Shown here: piece by piece, positions 1-8,389 of the stretch
How positions within the stretch are numbered: position 1 is the first letter of the stretch
Layout: the number at the start of each line of letters is the position of its first letter
Assembly: GCF_020150455.1 (NCBI RefSeq)
Contig: NZ_CP083740.1
Coordinates: forward strand, 4,774,001-4,838,000
Reading direction: 5' to 3'
Length of the DNA stretch: 64,000 nt
DNA from: Bremerella sp. TYQ1
Lineage (GTDB): Bacteria > Planctomycetota > Planctomycetia > Pirellulales > Pirellulaceae
The notes under the pieces: model-generated
Told to the model about the DNA's origin: nothing
What the model saw: the letters and a program-made list of their open reading frames with translations, nothing else
Databases searched by the model: none
Program-made: the position numbers and the translations under genes

Positions 1-39
1 GATAAGCCCGATGCAGTGAAGCAGCTGGCTGGGCATTAA
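1..39 (+). CDS. C-terminal end of a truncated upstream gene
   Basis: Frame 1 is open from the window edge and reads DKPDAVKQLAGH followed by TAA at 37-39. It could be the last 12 codons of a gene that begins outside the window. Nothing can be said about its function. It would converge on the minus-strand gene ending at 50, leaving 10 bases between the stops. With so few codons, chance is a real alternative. Confidence 0.35.
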   Translation, partial: DKPDAVKQLAGH

Positions 40-49
40 TCACTGCCAA

Positions 50-841
50 CTAGTTCGTGTTCGACGTCTGTTGCGTTGCTTCATACAACTGTTGAAGCAA
101 CGACTCGATCATGTCGTGCCCCATGCGATTTTGTCGTACGAGCAGCATATGACATGAGGCGACCTGGGAAATGCTTGCCCCGTCGGAAGCTTGCCAGGTT
201 TCTGGAAGGATCACTTGAGTAAGGGCGACTGTTAGCTGGTCGACGGAAATAGCGTCGCTTAAGAAGTACGCTCGAACGGTCATATGTTCGTCTGCCGCGT
301 CCGCCGAAGTGAACACGATCGCTTCGTTCTCGACGTACCACCCCAGTCCCTCTTCGCCGCAAAGAATGTTGAGGGCACTGTGCAGTTTGAGCCCCTCGAT
401 GTTCCGAGTGATCAGCATGTCGACTTTCAAGCCTTCAGCTTTCATCCCTTCCCGGTCCAGCACGATATTGATACCGTGCAATTGCTTGAGATAGCCAACC
501 ACTTCATCTAGCGGCGTGTCGATGAACTGGATTTTGGTTTCTTGATAACGAATCTTGGCATCGATCAGCTGATCTGTTTTGGCCGATGCTCCTAGCCAGC
601 GTACGAACTTCGATGGCTGAGGATCGCTTCTTTTCATGCGAGTTGAAGGAGCGGCCAATGGGTCAGTGGGACCAGAGTTAGTTGTTTTTGTTGACGGTGT
701 TTTCGTCTGCGAAGTCTCATTAGGAGAAGCCTGGAAAGGGTCGTACGTGTCGGACGATTTACCTGGTGCTTGTTCTTCTCCGTGCGCATTCGAGGCAAGA
801 ATCAGTAGGCAGACAACAGGCATAATCGCCAAAGTACGCAT
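50..841 (-). CDS. Exported protein with a secretin/STN-like domain
   Basis: The 263-residue protein has a hydrophobic Sec-type signal peptide over about its first 20 residues, then a Ser/Thr/Pro-rich low-complexity stretch to about residue 70. Residues about 100-185 have the rhythm of an STN/secretin N0 fold: a strand, TPLDEVVGYLKQLHGINIVL, then LHSALNILCGEEGLGWYVEN and a closing strand. In related planctomycete proteins this region occurs in periplasmic proteins of unknown role. The start is set at 841 because AAGGAG lies 6 bases upstream; the alternative ATG at 847 abuts that site. The gene is divergent from the hydrolase gene at 1031. The domain name is inferred from pattern only. Confidence 0.7.
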   Translation of the reverse strand: MRTLAIMPVVCLLILASNAHGEEQAPGKSSDTYDPFQASPNETSQTKTPSTKTTNSGPTDPLAAPSTRMKRSDPQPSKFVRWLGASAKTDQLIDAKIRYQETKIQFIDTPLDEVVGYLKQLHGINIVLDREGMKAEGLKVDMLITRNIEGLKLHSALNILCGEEGLGWYVENEAIVFTSADAADEHMTVRAYFLSDAISVDQLTVALTQVILPETWQASDGASISQVASCHMLLVRQNRMGHDMIESLLQQLYEATQQTSNTN

Positions 842-1030
842 CACCATCTCCTTATTGGAACAGATAGAATCCTCAAGCCTTCCCGGAACCTAACGAATAT
901 CATGGGAACGTGCCACGAACGGGAAGGAATTTTCTGGATAGGTACCGACTAGAGAAAATCGGCGGGTCGATAAGCTATAGTTTTTCTAGTATGGATCAAC
1001 CCAAGTGTTTTATCTGGCGAAACGGTGGCT

Positions 1031-2197
1031 ATGAATCGTCTCTATTTTTTCCGCGTGGTTGTTAGTTTGGTGATTCTTTACGCCCTGTCTGGTTTCAGCT
1101 CGGCGGAAGAATTCAAGCACCAGGAAAAGCTTCAGGCGACCGTCGAAACGATCTTGAAGGACAACGCCATCCCTGGCGCTGTCGTCTTGGTTCGCCAAGG
1201 CGACAAGCAGTGGTTGAAAGCGTTTGGCGTTGCAGATCTGAAAACCCAGAAACCGATGCAAGCGGACATGTCGTTTCGTGTCGGCTCGAATACCAAAACG
1301 ATGACAGGCACGGTCATCTTGCAGTTGGTGCAAGAAGGCAAGCTGAAGCTGGACGATAAAGTCTCGAAGTATTTCGAGAACGTTCCCCAAGGAGATCAGG
1401 TCACCATCGCTGATCTGCTCGACATGCGAAGCGGAATCGCAACTTATAGCGAACTTAAGTCGTTCAACCGTATCTTGGATCAACACCCTGAGAAAAGTTT
1501 CACGCCAGAAGAACTGATTCAGATGGGCATCGAGCAGAAAGCCATGTTCAAGCCTGGTAGCGAGTACTTCTACTCCAACACCAACTTTGTCATGTTAGGT
1601 GTCTTGATCGAACGCTTCACCAATATGCCACTTGAAGAAGCGTTTGAAGAACGCATCTTCAAGCCGCTTAATATGACGCGGACACTTCTTCCTGCTAAAG
1701 ACGATACGACGTTGCCGAAGCCATACGCGCACGGATATCTGTTCGGCTCCAATGAAAATCCAGAGCTCTCGAAAGCAGAGCAAAAAGAGGCACTTGCGGG
1801 AAAACTGCTGCCGACCGATGTTACGTATGCCAATCCATCGTGGGCATGGGCTGCCGGCGGGGCGATTTCTAACGCAGAAGACTTGGCGACCTACGTCGAA
1901 GCGTTGGTCGGAGGCAATTTGCTGGACAAGAGCTTGCAGCAGGAACGTCTCAAGAGCATTCAGCCCAACAACCCAAGCGATCCGCAGACCGCAGGATATG
2001 GACTGGCGATCGCGAAGCTGGGGCCTATGCTGGGACATGATGGTTCGTTGCCGGGTTACCAGTCGTTCATGGGATACGATCCAGAGACCGATACGACTTT
2101 GATCGTCTGGACCAATCTGCAAGAGACGCCAGGGGGCGAAGCGGCAGCAAACATCATTGCCCGGCAGTTGCTCGGCGTCATGATGGCCGCCAACTAG
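1031..2197 (+). CDS. Exported serine hydrolase, beta-lactamase/DD-peptidase family
   Basis: This belongs to the class C beta-lactamase-related family (DD-peptidases, esterases), which use a serine acyl-enzyme. It has an N-terminal signal peptide (about residues 1-25). The catalytic motifs are in order: SNTK near residue 86 (the S-x-x-K nucleophile motif), YSN near 181 (general base) and LGHDGSLPG near 336, with HDG in place of KTG. The 388-residue length fits the family. The actual substrate cannot be told from sequence. The start is ATG 1031 with GGTGG just upstream; GTG 1025 would add two residues. The gene stands alone and ends at a clear terminator. Confidence 0.9.
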   Translation: MNRLYFFRVVVSLVILYALSGFSSAEEFKHQEKLQATVETILKDNAIPGAVVLVRQGDKQWLKAFGVADLKTQKPMQADMSFRVGSNTKTMTGTVILQLVQEGKLKLDDKVSKYFENVPQGDQVTIADLLDMRSGIATYSELKSFNRILDQHPEKSFTPEELIQMGIEQKAMFKPGSEYFYSNTNFVMLGVLIERFTNMPLEEAFEERIFKPLNMTRTLLPAKDDTTLPKPYAHGYLFGSNENPELSKAEQKEALAGKLLPTDVTYANPSWAWAAGGAISNAEDLATYVEALVGGNLLDKSLQQERLKSIQPNNPSDPQTAGYGLAIAKLGPMLGHDGSLPGYQSFMGYDPETDTTLIVWTNLQETPGGEAAANIIARQLLGVMMAAN

Positions 2198-2245
2198 CCT
2201 GACACAATTCAATCGACGTCGCTGGCAACTTCGGTTATCCTCCAC

Positions 2246-2282
2246 AGTGGGGCATAGGACCGCACCTATTGCTCCACTTTTT
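2246..2282 (+). terminator. Rho-independent terminator after the serine hydrolase
   Basis: The left arm at 2246-2258 (AGTGGGGCATAGG) pairs with 2265-2278 through a 6-base loop, with one G-T wobble and one bulged base. A run of five T follows (2278-2282). It lies 49 bases after the stop codon and separates this gene from the DUF2306 operon. Confidence 0.85.
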
Positions 2283-2332
2283 GCAAACTCTCTTCGGGTA
2301 ACCAGGAAGAGGCACTGGATGCCTCCAATGTC

Positions 2333-3037
2333 GTGACGACACGTGCGAAGACATCACGGTATCAAAAGCTGAAGCTTGTCGCGGCTGCCGTCGTTGTTTT
2401 TCTATTGGCACGTGTACTGTTTTCAATCGTCGCCGAATACGTCAACTACTTTCCGCCGAACTTCGACGCGGTGTTTCTGCTGGGGCGCGAGGAGTCGTTT
2501 CGGGGAATCTACCCGCCGGCTTTCTACGTCCACATTCTTACCGCTCCGATTGCTTTAGTGATTGCGGCCTATTTGATGATCAGTGGTAAACGGAAGGCAC
2601 ATGCGACGCTGCATCGTCGTTTGGGAAAAGTTCAGCTCTTTCTGATCCTGGCGTTGGTCGCCCCCAGTGGATTTGTGATGGCTTTCTGGGCATTTACTGG
2701 GCCGTTGGCAGGTATTGGATTCGGATTGCAGGCCATTGCCACTGCGGTGACGATGATCTTTGCCGCGAAGTACGCGATGCAGCGGAAGTTTGCTATTCAT
2801 CAACGCTGGGCATCCCATTGTTTCCTGTTGTTAGTCGCTCCCCTGCTCTTTCGCATTTTCGCCGGCATCTTGATCGTTACCGATACCGAGACGTTTGCCG
2901 CCTACCAACTGAACGCTTGGCTCAGTTGGATTTTGCCAATGGCCGCTTATGAATGCGTTCGCTGGAGAAAGATGCGACGACGCTCTACCGGCGAAGCGAT
3001 CCCCAGCGATTCTCAGCCCCAAGAGGTTATGTCATGA
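2333..3037 (+). CDS. DUF2306 family multi-spanning membrane protein
   Basis: The 234-residue protein starts at GTG 2333, after the terminator. It has about six hydrophobic segments: near 13-35, 66-84, 100-120, 123-145, 163-185 and 190-207. The pattern HAxLHRRLGKxQ near residue 90 and FAIHQRW near 150 are DUF2306 hallmarks. The histidines sit at membrane edges, but the family has no proven reaction. Its stop overlaps the next start as ATGA (3034-3037), so it is probably translationally coupled to the two DUF1559 genes. An AGGAAGAGG sequence lies about 20 bases upstream, rather far for a ribosome binding site. Confidence 0.8.
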   Translation: MTTRAKTSRYQKLKLVAAAVVVFLLARVLFSIVAEYVNYFPPNFDAVFLLGREESFRGIYPPAFYVHILTAPIALVIAAYLMISGKRKAHATLHRRLGKVQLFLILALVAPSGFVMAFWAFTGPLAGIGFGLQAIATAVTMIFAAKYAMQRKFAIHQRWASHCFLLLVAPLLFRIFAGILIVTDTETFAAYQLNAWLSWILPMAAYECVRWRKMRRRSTGEAIPSDSQPQEVMS

Positions 3038-4125
3038 ACGACGTCGAAACGCCCCGCGATGGATTTACGCTGAAAGAGCTGTTCGTTGTCATTTTTATCA
3101 TTGCGGCGCTGCTATTTTGTTTGATCCCGTTCGGGCGGCGTTGTGCCAGGGAAGCCGCGCGGCGGATGCAGTGCAATAACAACCTGAAACAGTTGGGACT
3201 TGCGCTGCATAACTACCACGACACCTTGGGACGTTTCCCCATGTCGACAGGTGGAACCGGATTGGGTGGCAATGAAAGTCGCCGGAGCGGTTTGGTGGTG
3301 TTGCTTCCCTTCATCGAGGAAAGCAGTCTTTACGATCAGATTATGGATCCTACGGGCTTCGAGGGCTTCTCGCCTGGGGGACCAGCCCCCTGGGAAACGC
3401 TGTATACGCCGTGGCAGACACGCATCGACACATACATTTGTCCTTCCGCCCCTTCGACAGAAACAGATTTTCAGCCCACCAATTATGCGTTTTGTATTGG
3501 AGATGTTTCCCAGAACATCCACGACTTGCCGAAGCTGCGGGGAGCTTTCGCTCCTGGGAAGTTTAGTCAATTTAAGGACATAACCGATGGCACTTCCAAT
3601 ACGATTGCCATGGCGGAAATGGGAACGAAGTGGAATCGTCAACTTATGGGGCAGTACGCCATTGAACTTCCACCGAACGTTCTTTCTGATCCAGCGATCG
3701 CATTTAGGACGACCGACTCCGCGAGAGAGCATTATTTGAGCAAAGTCGAATTGCATCCATTGGGACGCGGCTACAACTGGGCCGATGGCGGAGCAGGTCC
3801 GCAGTTGGTCAACACCATTCTACCACCCAACAGCCCCAGCTGCGCTGTCGGTGGGGAGGAAGCGGTCGACGGAATCTACTCAGCCGGAAGCTATCACCCC
3901 GGGGGCTGCCACGTATTGATGTGCGACGGCAGCGTGCGGTTCATCTCGGAGGAAATCGATGCCGGTAACCCTTCCGCATCACCTCCTTCACCAGATGCCC
4001 TTGCTGCGGCACCATCAGAAAATGAAGACGAGCCGACGGCCACTGCCGTGCCCAGTCCCTTTGGCGTCTGGGGAGCATTAGGGACTTCTAATGGACGTGA
4101 GGTGATACCGGCCGATGCATTGTAA
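3034..4125 (+). CDS. DUF1559 pseudopilin-like protein with altered N-terminal helix
   Basis: The 363-residue protein starts at the ATG overlapping the DUF2306 stop. A start at 2953 would run inside the upstream gene and is rejected. The type IV pilin-like motif GFTLKE keeps the glycine and the glutamate at mature position 5. The helix after it, FVVIFIIAALLFCLIPFGRR, departs from the [20 protein letters not shown] of the other copies. [25 protein letters not shown] is conserved in type, as are [10 protein letters not shown] and HPGG...DGSV near residue 290. The tail SPFGVWGALGTS is shared with the next gene. The function of DUF1559 proteins is not established; they are extremely abundant in planctomycetes. 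Confidence 0.85.
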   Translation: MNDVETPRDGFTLKELFVVIFIIAALLFCLIPFGRRCAREAARRMQCNNNLKQLGLALHNYHDTLGRFPMSTGGTGLGGNESRRSGLVVLLPFIEESSLYDQIMDPTGFEGFSPGGPAPWETLYTPWQTRIDTYICPSAPSTETDFQPTNYAFCIGDVSQNIHDLPKLRGAFAPGKFSQFKDITDGTSNTIAMAEMGTKWNRQLMGQYAIELPPNVLSDPAIAFRTTDSAREHYLSKVELHPLGRGYNWADGGAGPQLVNTILPPNSPSCAVGGEEAVDGIYSAGSYHPGGCHVLMCDGSVRFISEEIDAGNPSASPPSPDALAAAPSENEDEPTATAVPSPFGVWGALGTSNGREVIPADAL

Positions 4126-5155
4126 GAACACTCGACAGGGAAAATCCCGCGATGGAATCACTTTGACCGAAGCGATTGTCGTTTCGGTATTGCTCATCCT
4201 GCTGTTGATATGCGTGTTGCCAATGCAAAGCGGACATGAGGCGGCTCGTCGCATGCGATGTGCCAATCACCTCATGCAGCTCGGACTGGCGCTGCATAAC
4301 TGTCATGACATGCAGGGTTACTTTCCTGCGGCGATGGCAGGAACAGACGTTTCTACTTCGCTTGCATCAGGCAATCGCGAGCGGCTAAGCGGTTTAGTGG
4401 CCATACTGCCTGAGTTGGAACAATCGGAATTGTACGATCGAATTGTCGATCATCGATGGAACAGCGAAACAGAATCACTCCCATGGCAGCAACCGCTCGA
4501 GATCTTTCGTTGCCCTACTTCGTCTCGCGTAAAGCCAGGGCGCGAGCCGACCAGTTATGCGTTTTGCATCGGGGACGTCGCGTCGGGTCTTCATCGAGAA
4601 GGACATCAACGAGGCATCTTCGGCTGTGAAACGACAACTCGGTTTCGTGATATTACGGACGGAATGAGCAATACGATCCTGATGGGCGAGATCGGCACGG
4701 AGAAAGGCCTATTCACCGCTGGGCAAATCGCGGTCGATCAGCCAGAGAGCTTGCTGGATAGTCCAAGCTTCTGTTTCGAGACACGCGACACGTTGCCGCA
4801 ATACTACGCGATCGATATGCCACTTCATCCTGAAGGCCGTGGAGCCCATTGGGCAGATGGGGCTGCCGGGCCTGGTATGTTCAGTACCATCCTGCCACCC
4901 AATAGCCCCAATTGTGCAATCGGTGGTAACGAGGCGGTCGATGGATTTTTCTCTGTGGGAAGTTATCATCCCGGAGGAACGCAAGTAGCGTTTGCCGATG
5001 GGAGCGTACGCTTCATTCCCGATACGATTGATGTGGGAGATTTAACTCAGACGCCACCCTCTTCCCAAGACCGGCAACCACGTAAGAGCCCATTTGGCGT
5101 GTGGGGTGCCTTGGGAACGCGGGCCGGGGAAGAGTCGAATCATCACGACTACTAG
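4115..5155 (+). CDS. Second tandem DUF1559 protein, divergent
   Basis: The 346-residue protein overlaps the preceding gene by 11 bases. It reads as a tandem paralogue: both carry SYAFCIGDV or NYAFCIGDV, LHPxGRGxxWADGxAGP, STILPPNSP or NTILPPNSP, and the SPFGVWGALGT ending. The N-terminal segment has drifted further: GITLTE retains glycine and Glu5, but the following helix is leucine-rich and the usual [13 protein letters not shown] is reduced to LPMQSGHEAARR. HPGG...DGSV is intact. Because the rest of the protein is well conserved, it is probably functional rather than a decaying copy. Confidence 0.83.
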   Translation: MHCKNTRQGKSRDGITLTEAIVVSVLLILLLICVLPMQSGHEAARRMRCANHLMQLGLALHNCHDMQGYFPAAMAGTDVSTSLASGNRERLSGLVAILPELEQSELYDRIVDHRWNSETESLPWQQPLEIFRCPTSSRVKPGREPTSYAFCIGDVASGLHREGHQRGIFGCETTTRFRDITDGMSNTILMGEIGTEKGLFTAGQIAVDQPESLLDSPSFCFETRDTLPQYYAIDMPLHPEGRGAHWADGAAGPGMFSTILPPNSPNCAIGGNEAVDGFFSVGSYHPGGTQVAFADGSVRFIPDTIDVGDLTQTPPSSQDRQPRKSPFGVWGALGTRAGEESNHHDY

Positions 5156-5451
5156 CAATAAGCACGAGCGTGGTCGTTACCTGTCGAGACCAATCGGTGG
5201 ATTGCCCCGTCTTCTAGGAATTTCGTCCCGAAAGAGTTGCCAACATCTGGGAAGAACGTTAAAATCCATTAAAACTGAGACTCAGTATCTATAGCAAGCC
5301 GCCGCGGATTTGTCCGTTCGCTAGCCATCGAATGAGGGAAAGAAGCTTACCGCTCTCCCGCCCTCTTGGTCTCTCGGCTGCGGCATTCTAGCGTTAAAAG
5401 TAAGCTGATCGCCGCATGGTTTCCGTCCACTCCAGATGATGCGAGAGTGAT
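5156..5451. other. Intergenic stretch before the TPR gene
   Basis: There is no convincing open frame, RNA gene or hairpin with a T-run in these 296 bases. The region must hold the 3' end of the DUF1559 operon and the promoter of the TPR gene, but I cannot point to clear -35/-10 boxes. Confidence 0.5.
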
Positions 5452-6180
5452 ATGGCTTGTGCAGGAAATGCCTACCATCAGGCTCTATTTTATTACCACC
5501 AAGGCAGTTACGTCGAAGCATTCGACACATTGCAACTGCATTTGGCTCAATATACCGACGACGCCTCGGCTTGGGAGTTGAAGGGTGTCTTATGTCATGC
5601 ATTGTGTGACTTCCAAAACGGTAAAGATGCTTTAGAGCAGGCCCGAACGCTTCAGGGTCTTTCGGTGTCTGGTCAATTGGCACTTGCAGACTGCTACGCC
5701 CATTTGAACGAGGCCGACTTGGCGGTCGACGTCTATTGTTATTTGGCACAGCTGCCCATCATCGACGCCGAAGTCTTGTCACGGCTTGCGCGCGGATTAG
5801 GGATGGTCGGGCAGTTTGCGCTCGCCGCCGATGTCTGTCAGCGTGCATGCCATGTCGAGCCAGATTCCCACAACGCACGATACGGAGTTGCGTACTACAT
5901 GTCGAAGGCGGGCTATCCTCCCGAGTTGATTCAACCGATTCTGCTCATTGCGATCGAGATGGCGCCGCAAATCTTCTTTTACCGTGTCGCGCTGGTTACT
6001 GTCCTTTCTCGGCTCCATCAAAACGAGAAAGCGTATCTCGCGATTGCGGATGCGACAACGTTTGAGATCCAGTCGCTGAAGTGTTCCTGTTGTTTGCAGC
6101 GATTGGCACACATCTACCGCGAAGCAGGCGACAACCACCGAGCCAATCTCTGTTGCGAGCGGCTAGGTATCTCTTCCTGA
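5452..6180 (+). CDS. Tetratricopeptide-repeat protein, cytoplasmic
   Basis: The 242-residue protein has no signal peptide or membrane segment. Successive helix pairs have TPR spacing: ALFYYHQGSYVEAFDTLQLHL, WELKGVLCHALCDFQNGKDA, LALADCYAHLNEADLAVDVY and LARGLGMVGQFALAADVCQ. This suggests five or more repeats acting as a protein-protein scaffold. It is cysteine-rich for a TPR protein, including SLKCSCCLQR near residue 210 and LCCERLG near 234, which might bind metal or may be incidental. The partner is unknown. A GAGAGTGAT sequence precedes the ATG. Confidence 0.75.
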   Translation: MACAGNAYHQALFYYHQGSYVEAFDTLQLHLAQYTDDASAWELKGVLCHALCDFQNGKDALEQARTLQGLSVSGQLALADCYAHLNEADLAVDVYCYLAQLPIIDAEVLSRLARGLGMVGQFALAADVCQRACHVEPDSHNARYGVAYYMSKAGYPPELIQPILLIAIEMAPQIFFYRVALVTVLSRLHQNEKAYLAIADATTFEIQSLKCSCCLQRLAHIYREAGDNHRANLCCERLGISS

Positions 6181-6261
6181 AAACAGATAAATTTCATCCT
6201 CGATGTGAACGTGATTGTCGTCGAGGACTCAAGAATGACTGCCAACACTAGCGAGGAAAAT

Positions 6262-6792
6262 ATGGATTTATCCATGGCCATTTTTTATGGGTCGACGACC
6301 GGCAATACCGAAGGCGCCGCTAATCGGATGAAAGAATTGCTCGGGGATTGCATCAGCCAGGTACACGACGTCTATAAGGCGAAGCCTGACGATGTGATGA
6401 AGTACGACATTTTGCTCTTCGGCGTTTCCACTTGGAATGTCGGTGAAATGCAAGCGGACTGGGACGACTTCCTGCCAAAGTTGGAAGGCTTGGACTTAAC
6501 CGGCAAGAAGGTAGCGTTCTTTGGGATGGGAGACGCCGTCGGCTATCCCGATAACTATCTCGATGCTATGGGCGAGCTTTGGGAAACCATTCAGAAACTT
6601 GGTTCGCCCGAGTTGATCGGTGTATGGCCGATCGAAGGTTATGAGTTCGATGAATCGCGTGGACTGTTCGACGACAACCACTTCATCGGGCTTGGCTTGG
6701 ACGACGACAACCAGTGGGAAATGACAGAAGATCGAATTCAGCAATGGCTTGCCCAAGTGGTCCAAGAGGCGGGCATCGTTGAGTCAGCGTAA
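6262..6792 (+). CDS. Long-chain flavodoxin
   Basis: An FMN-binding low-potential electron carrier of 176 residues, the classical length. The start at 6262 has GAGG 5 bases upstream; GTG 6205 and ATG 6235 would give non-homologous extensions. Motifs: the phosphate loop GSTTGNTE near residues 8-15, STWNVGEMQADWDDFLP for the 60s loop and long-chain features, and GMGDAVGYPDNYLDAMG for the 90s loop that holds the isoalloxazine ring. It is strongly acidic, as electron carriers usually are. No flavodoxin reductase or nif gene is adjacent, so the partner is not identifiable here. An iron-limitation role is usual for the family but no Fur site is evident. Confidence 0.93.
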   Translation: MDLSMAIFYGSTTGNTEGAANRMKELLGDCISQVHDVYKAKPDDVMKYDILLFGVSTWNVGEMQADWDDFLPKLEGLDLTGKKVAFFGMGDAVGYPDNYLDAMGELWETIQKLGSPELIGVWPIEGYEFDESRGLFDDNHFIGLGLDDDNQWEMTEDRIQQWLAQVVQEAGIVESA

Positions 6793-6832
6793 GTCCGGCA
6801 GGAACGCAAATTATCAACGATGTCGAGATGTC

Positions 6833-6880
6833 CGACTGGGAACGGTAGCGACCCGAGCATTCCGCGGCCGTTCCTGGTCG
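6833..6880 (+). terminator. Long stem-loop after the flavodoxin gene
   Basis: CGACTGGGAACGG at 6833-6845 pairs along all 13 positions with 6868-6880, using two G-T wobbles and a 22-base loop. It starts 40 bases after the flavodoxin stop. There is no T-run, so it may be a 3'-stabilising or factor-dependent terminator structure rather than a classical one. Confidence 0.5.
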
Positions 6881-6898
6881 GCAACTCGATAGATTGAT

Positions 6899-6904
6899 TA
6901 TAAT
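6899..6904 (+). promoter_or_regulatory. Consensus -10 box TATAAT for the small membrane protein
   Basis: A perfect TATAAT lies within the 10-base palindrome GATTATAATC, 36 bases before the ATG at 6941. No good TTGACA-like box is found at 16-18 bases upstream, so the assignment is tentative. Confidence 0.4.
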
Positions 6905-6934
6905 CCTCGGATCGCTAACGCTTCCGTTCCGAGG
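6905..6934 (+). promoter_or_regulatory. 5'-leader hairpin enclosing the ribosome binding site
   Basis: CCTCGGA (6905-6911) is perfectly complementary to TCCGAGG (6928-6934), with a 16-base loop. The only plausible Shine-Dalgarno sequence, GAGGGG at 6931-6936, lies mostly in the right arm, four bases before the ATG. In the folded state translation would be hindered. Confidence 0.45.
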
Positions 6935-6940
6935 GGCACT

Positions 6941-7246
6941 ATGCTTATCTGGATCATTCCTCTGTTCCTTAGCTCAACAATCGTCGTCATCGGCATGGTG
7001 TTCGCTTTTCGCCGCGGCAGTTTGGCTGTTTCTAGTAAGGCGACGCGAACCGAAAAGAACAAACGTCATTTGATTACGTTTGGGGCCGCCACAATCACTG
7101 CGTTGACATGTGCTGGATTTCACTACTTGAATGTCCTCGGTGGTTACGGCTGGATAGTCATCGCGGTGGTGATGTCTGGCGTCCTGATATTGAGGTCTCT
7201 CTTCGTCGAGCTGGGAATTCGGCGAATCGAGACCAAACAAAGTTGA
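6941..7246 (+). CDS. Small membrane protein of unknown function
   Basis: The 101-residue protein has three hydrophobic segments: about 2-22, 45-62 and 68-86. A basic stretch follows the first (KATRTEKNKRHL). I do not recognise a family. The gene sits alone between the flavodoxin and glycosyltransferase genes, with its own likely -10 box and a leader hairpin. The length, clean start and membrane pattern argue that it is real. Confidence 0.65.
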   Translation: MLIWIIPLFLSSTIVVIGMVFAFRRGSLAVSSKATRTEKNKRHLITFGAATITALTCAGFHYLNVLGGYGWIVIAVVMSGVLILRSLFVELGIRRIETKQS

Positions 7247-7388
7247 GATAGAATGCCCGGGAGATTTGATCCATCTTGCCCCGTGATCCGCTCCTTTGCT
7301 AACATCTGCCCGCAATTGGGACTTGGGCGGCAATCTATTTGCCGCTTCGATGTCCATTTTCTTCGAGTTTTTGCGGGTTTAAGCCATT

Positions 7389-8375
7389 ATGAGCGTTTCC
7401 GTTGTTGTTCCGATTTACAACGAAATCGAGACCATTCCCCTGCTATATAGCAGTTTGCATCAGGTGCTAGCAAACTTGGGACGGGACTACGAGATCTTGT
7501 TTGTTGACGACGGTTCGGTTGACGGTTCGTCCGCGAAACTGAAGGAAGTTGCCACGACCGATCCGCACGTAAAGGTAGTCGAATTTCGCCGCAACTATGG
7601 CCAAACGGCGGCGATGCACGCGGGCATTCAGCATGCTTCCATGGACGTGGTGATCACGCTCGATGGCGACATGCAGAACGATCCGGAAGACATTCCGATG
7701 ATGCTCGCCAAGATCGACGAAGGGTACGATCTTGTTCATGGTTGGCGAAAGAACCGTCAAGATGCCTGGGTCAATCGAAAGCTTCCATCGAAGATCGCCA
7801 ACTGGTTAATCTCCAAAGTCACCAAGTTTCCGATTCACGACTTGGGATGCACGCTAAAAGCTATTCGCCGAGAGATTGCCGTCGAGTTGGAATTGTACGG
7901 CGAGATGCACCGTTTCATTCCGATCCTGGCGCACCAGCGCGGTGCGAAGTGCGTGGAAGTGGTCACCCGTCATCATGCTCGCCGTTTCGGCCAAACGAAG
8001 TATGGAATCGGGCGCACGACACGCGTTGTACTCGACCTTCTGACGGTCGCTTATATGCAGCAGTTCTTCACGAGCCCGATGAAACTGTTCGGCCGAATGG
8101 GTTTCGCTTGCATCGGCATCGCCGGAATTAGCGTCCTGACAACACTGGGTATGAAGCTTATCGGCGGCGTCGATATGACGGGAAACCCGTTGCTGCTGTT
8201 TGCCGTACTCAGCACCATCCTTGGTTCGCAGATGTTTGGGATGGGCTTGCTGGGCGAAGTCAATGCTCGGATCTACTACGCCTCGAACGGTAACGATTCG
8301 TATGCTGTTCGCAGTTTGACCAACTTTGACGAAAACAGCCCGCAGTCGATCAAGATGCGACGGCAGGCTGCTTAG
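7389..8375 (+). CDS. GT2 family glycosyltransferase with two C-terminal membrane helices
   Basis: The 328-residue protein resembles the GtrB/ArnC/dolichyl-phosphate-mannose synthase branch of GT2, which transfers a sugar from a nucleotide donor to a polyprenyl phosphate at the membrane. It shows [13 protein letters not shown] at residues 5-17, VDDGSVDGS near 39, and the metal-binding [10 protein letters not shown] near 93. [12 protein letters not shown] follows near 203, then two transmembrane segments (about 236-258 and 266-290). It would sit on the cytoplasmic face and supply lipid-linked sugar for cell-surface glycans. No glycan cluster adjoins it. Donor and product are not predictable. 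Confidence 0.9.
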   Translation: MSVSVVVPIYNEIETIPLLYSSLHQVLANLGRDYEILFVDDGSVDGSSAKLKEVATTDPHVKVVEFRRNYGQTAAMHAGIQHASMDVVITLDGDMQNDPEDIPMMLAKIDEGYDLVHGWRKNRQDAWVNRKLPSKIANWLISKVTKFPIHDLGCTLKAIRREIAVELELYGEMHRFIPILAHQRGAKCVEVVTRHHARRFGQTKYGIGRTTRVVLDLLTVAYMQQFFTSPMKLFGRMGFACIGIAGISVLTTLGMKLIGGVDMTGNPLLLFAVLSTILGSQMFGMGLLGEVNARIYYASNGNDSYAVRSLTNFDENSPQSIKMRRQAA

Positions 8376-8389
8376 TCGATTGACGTCGT

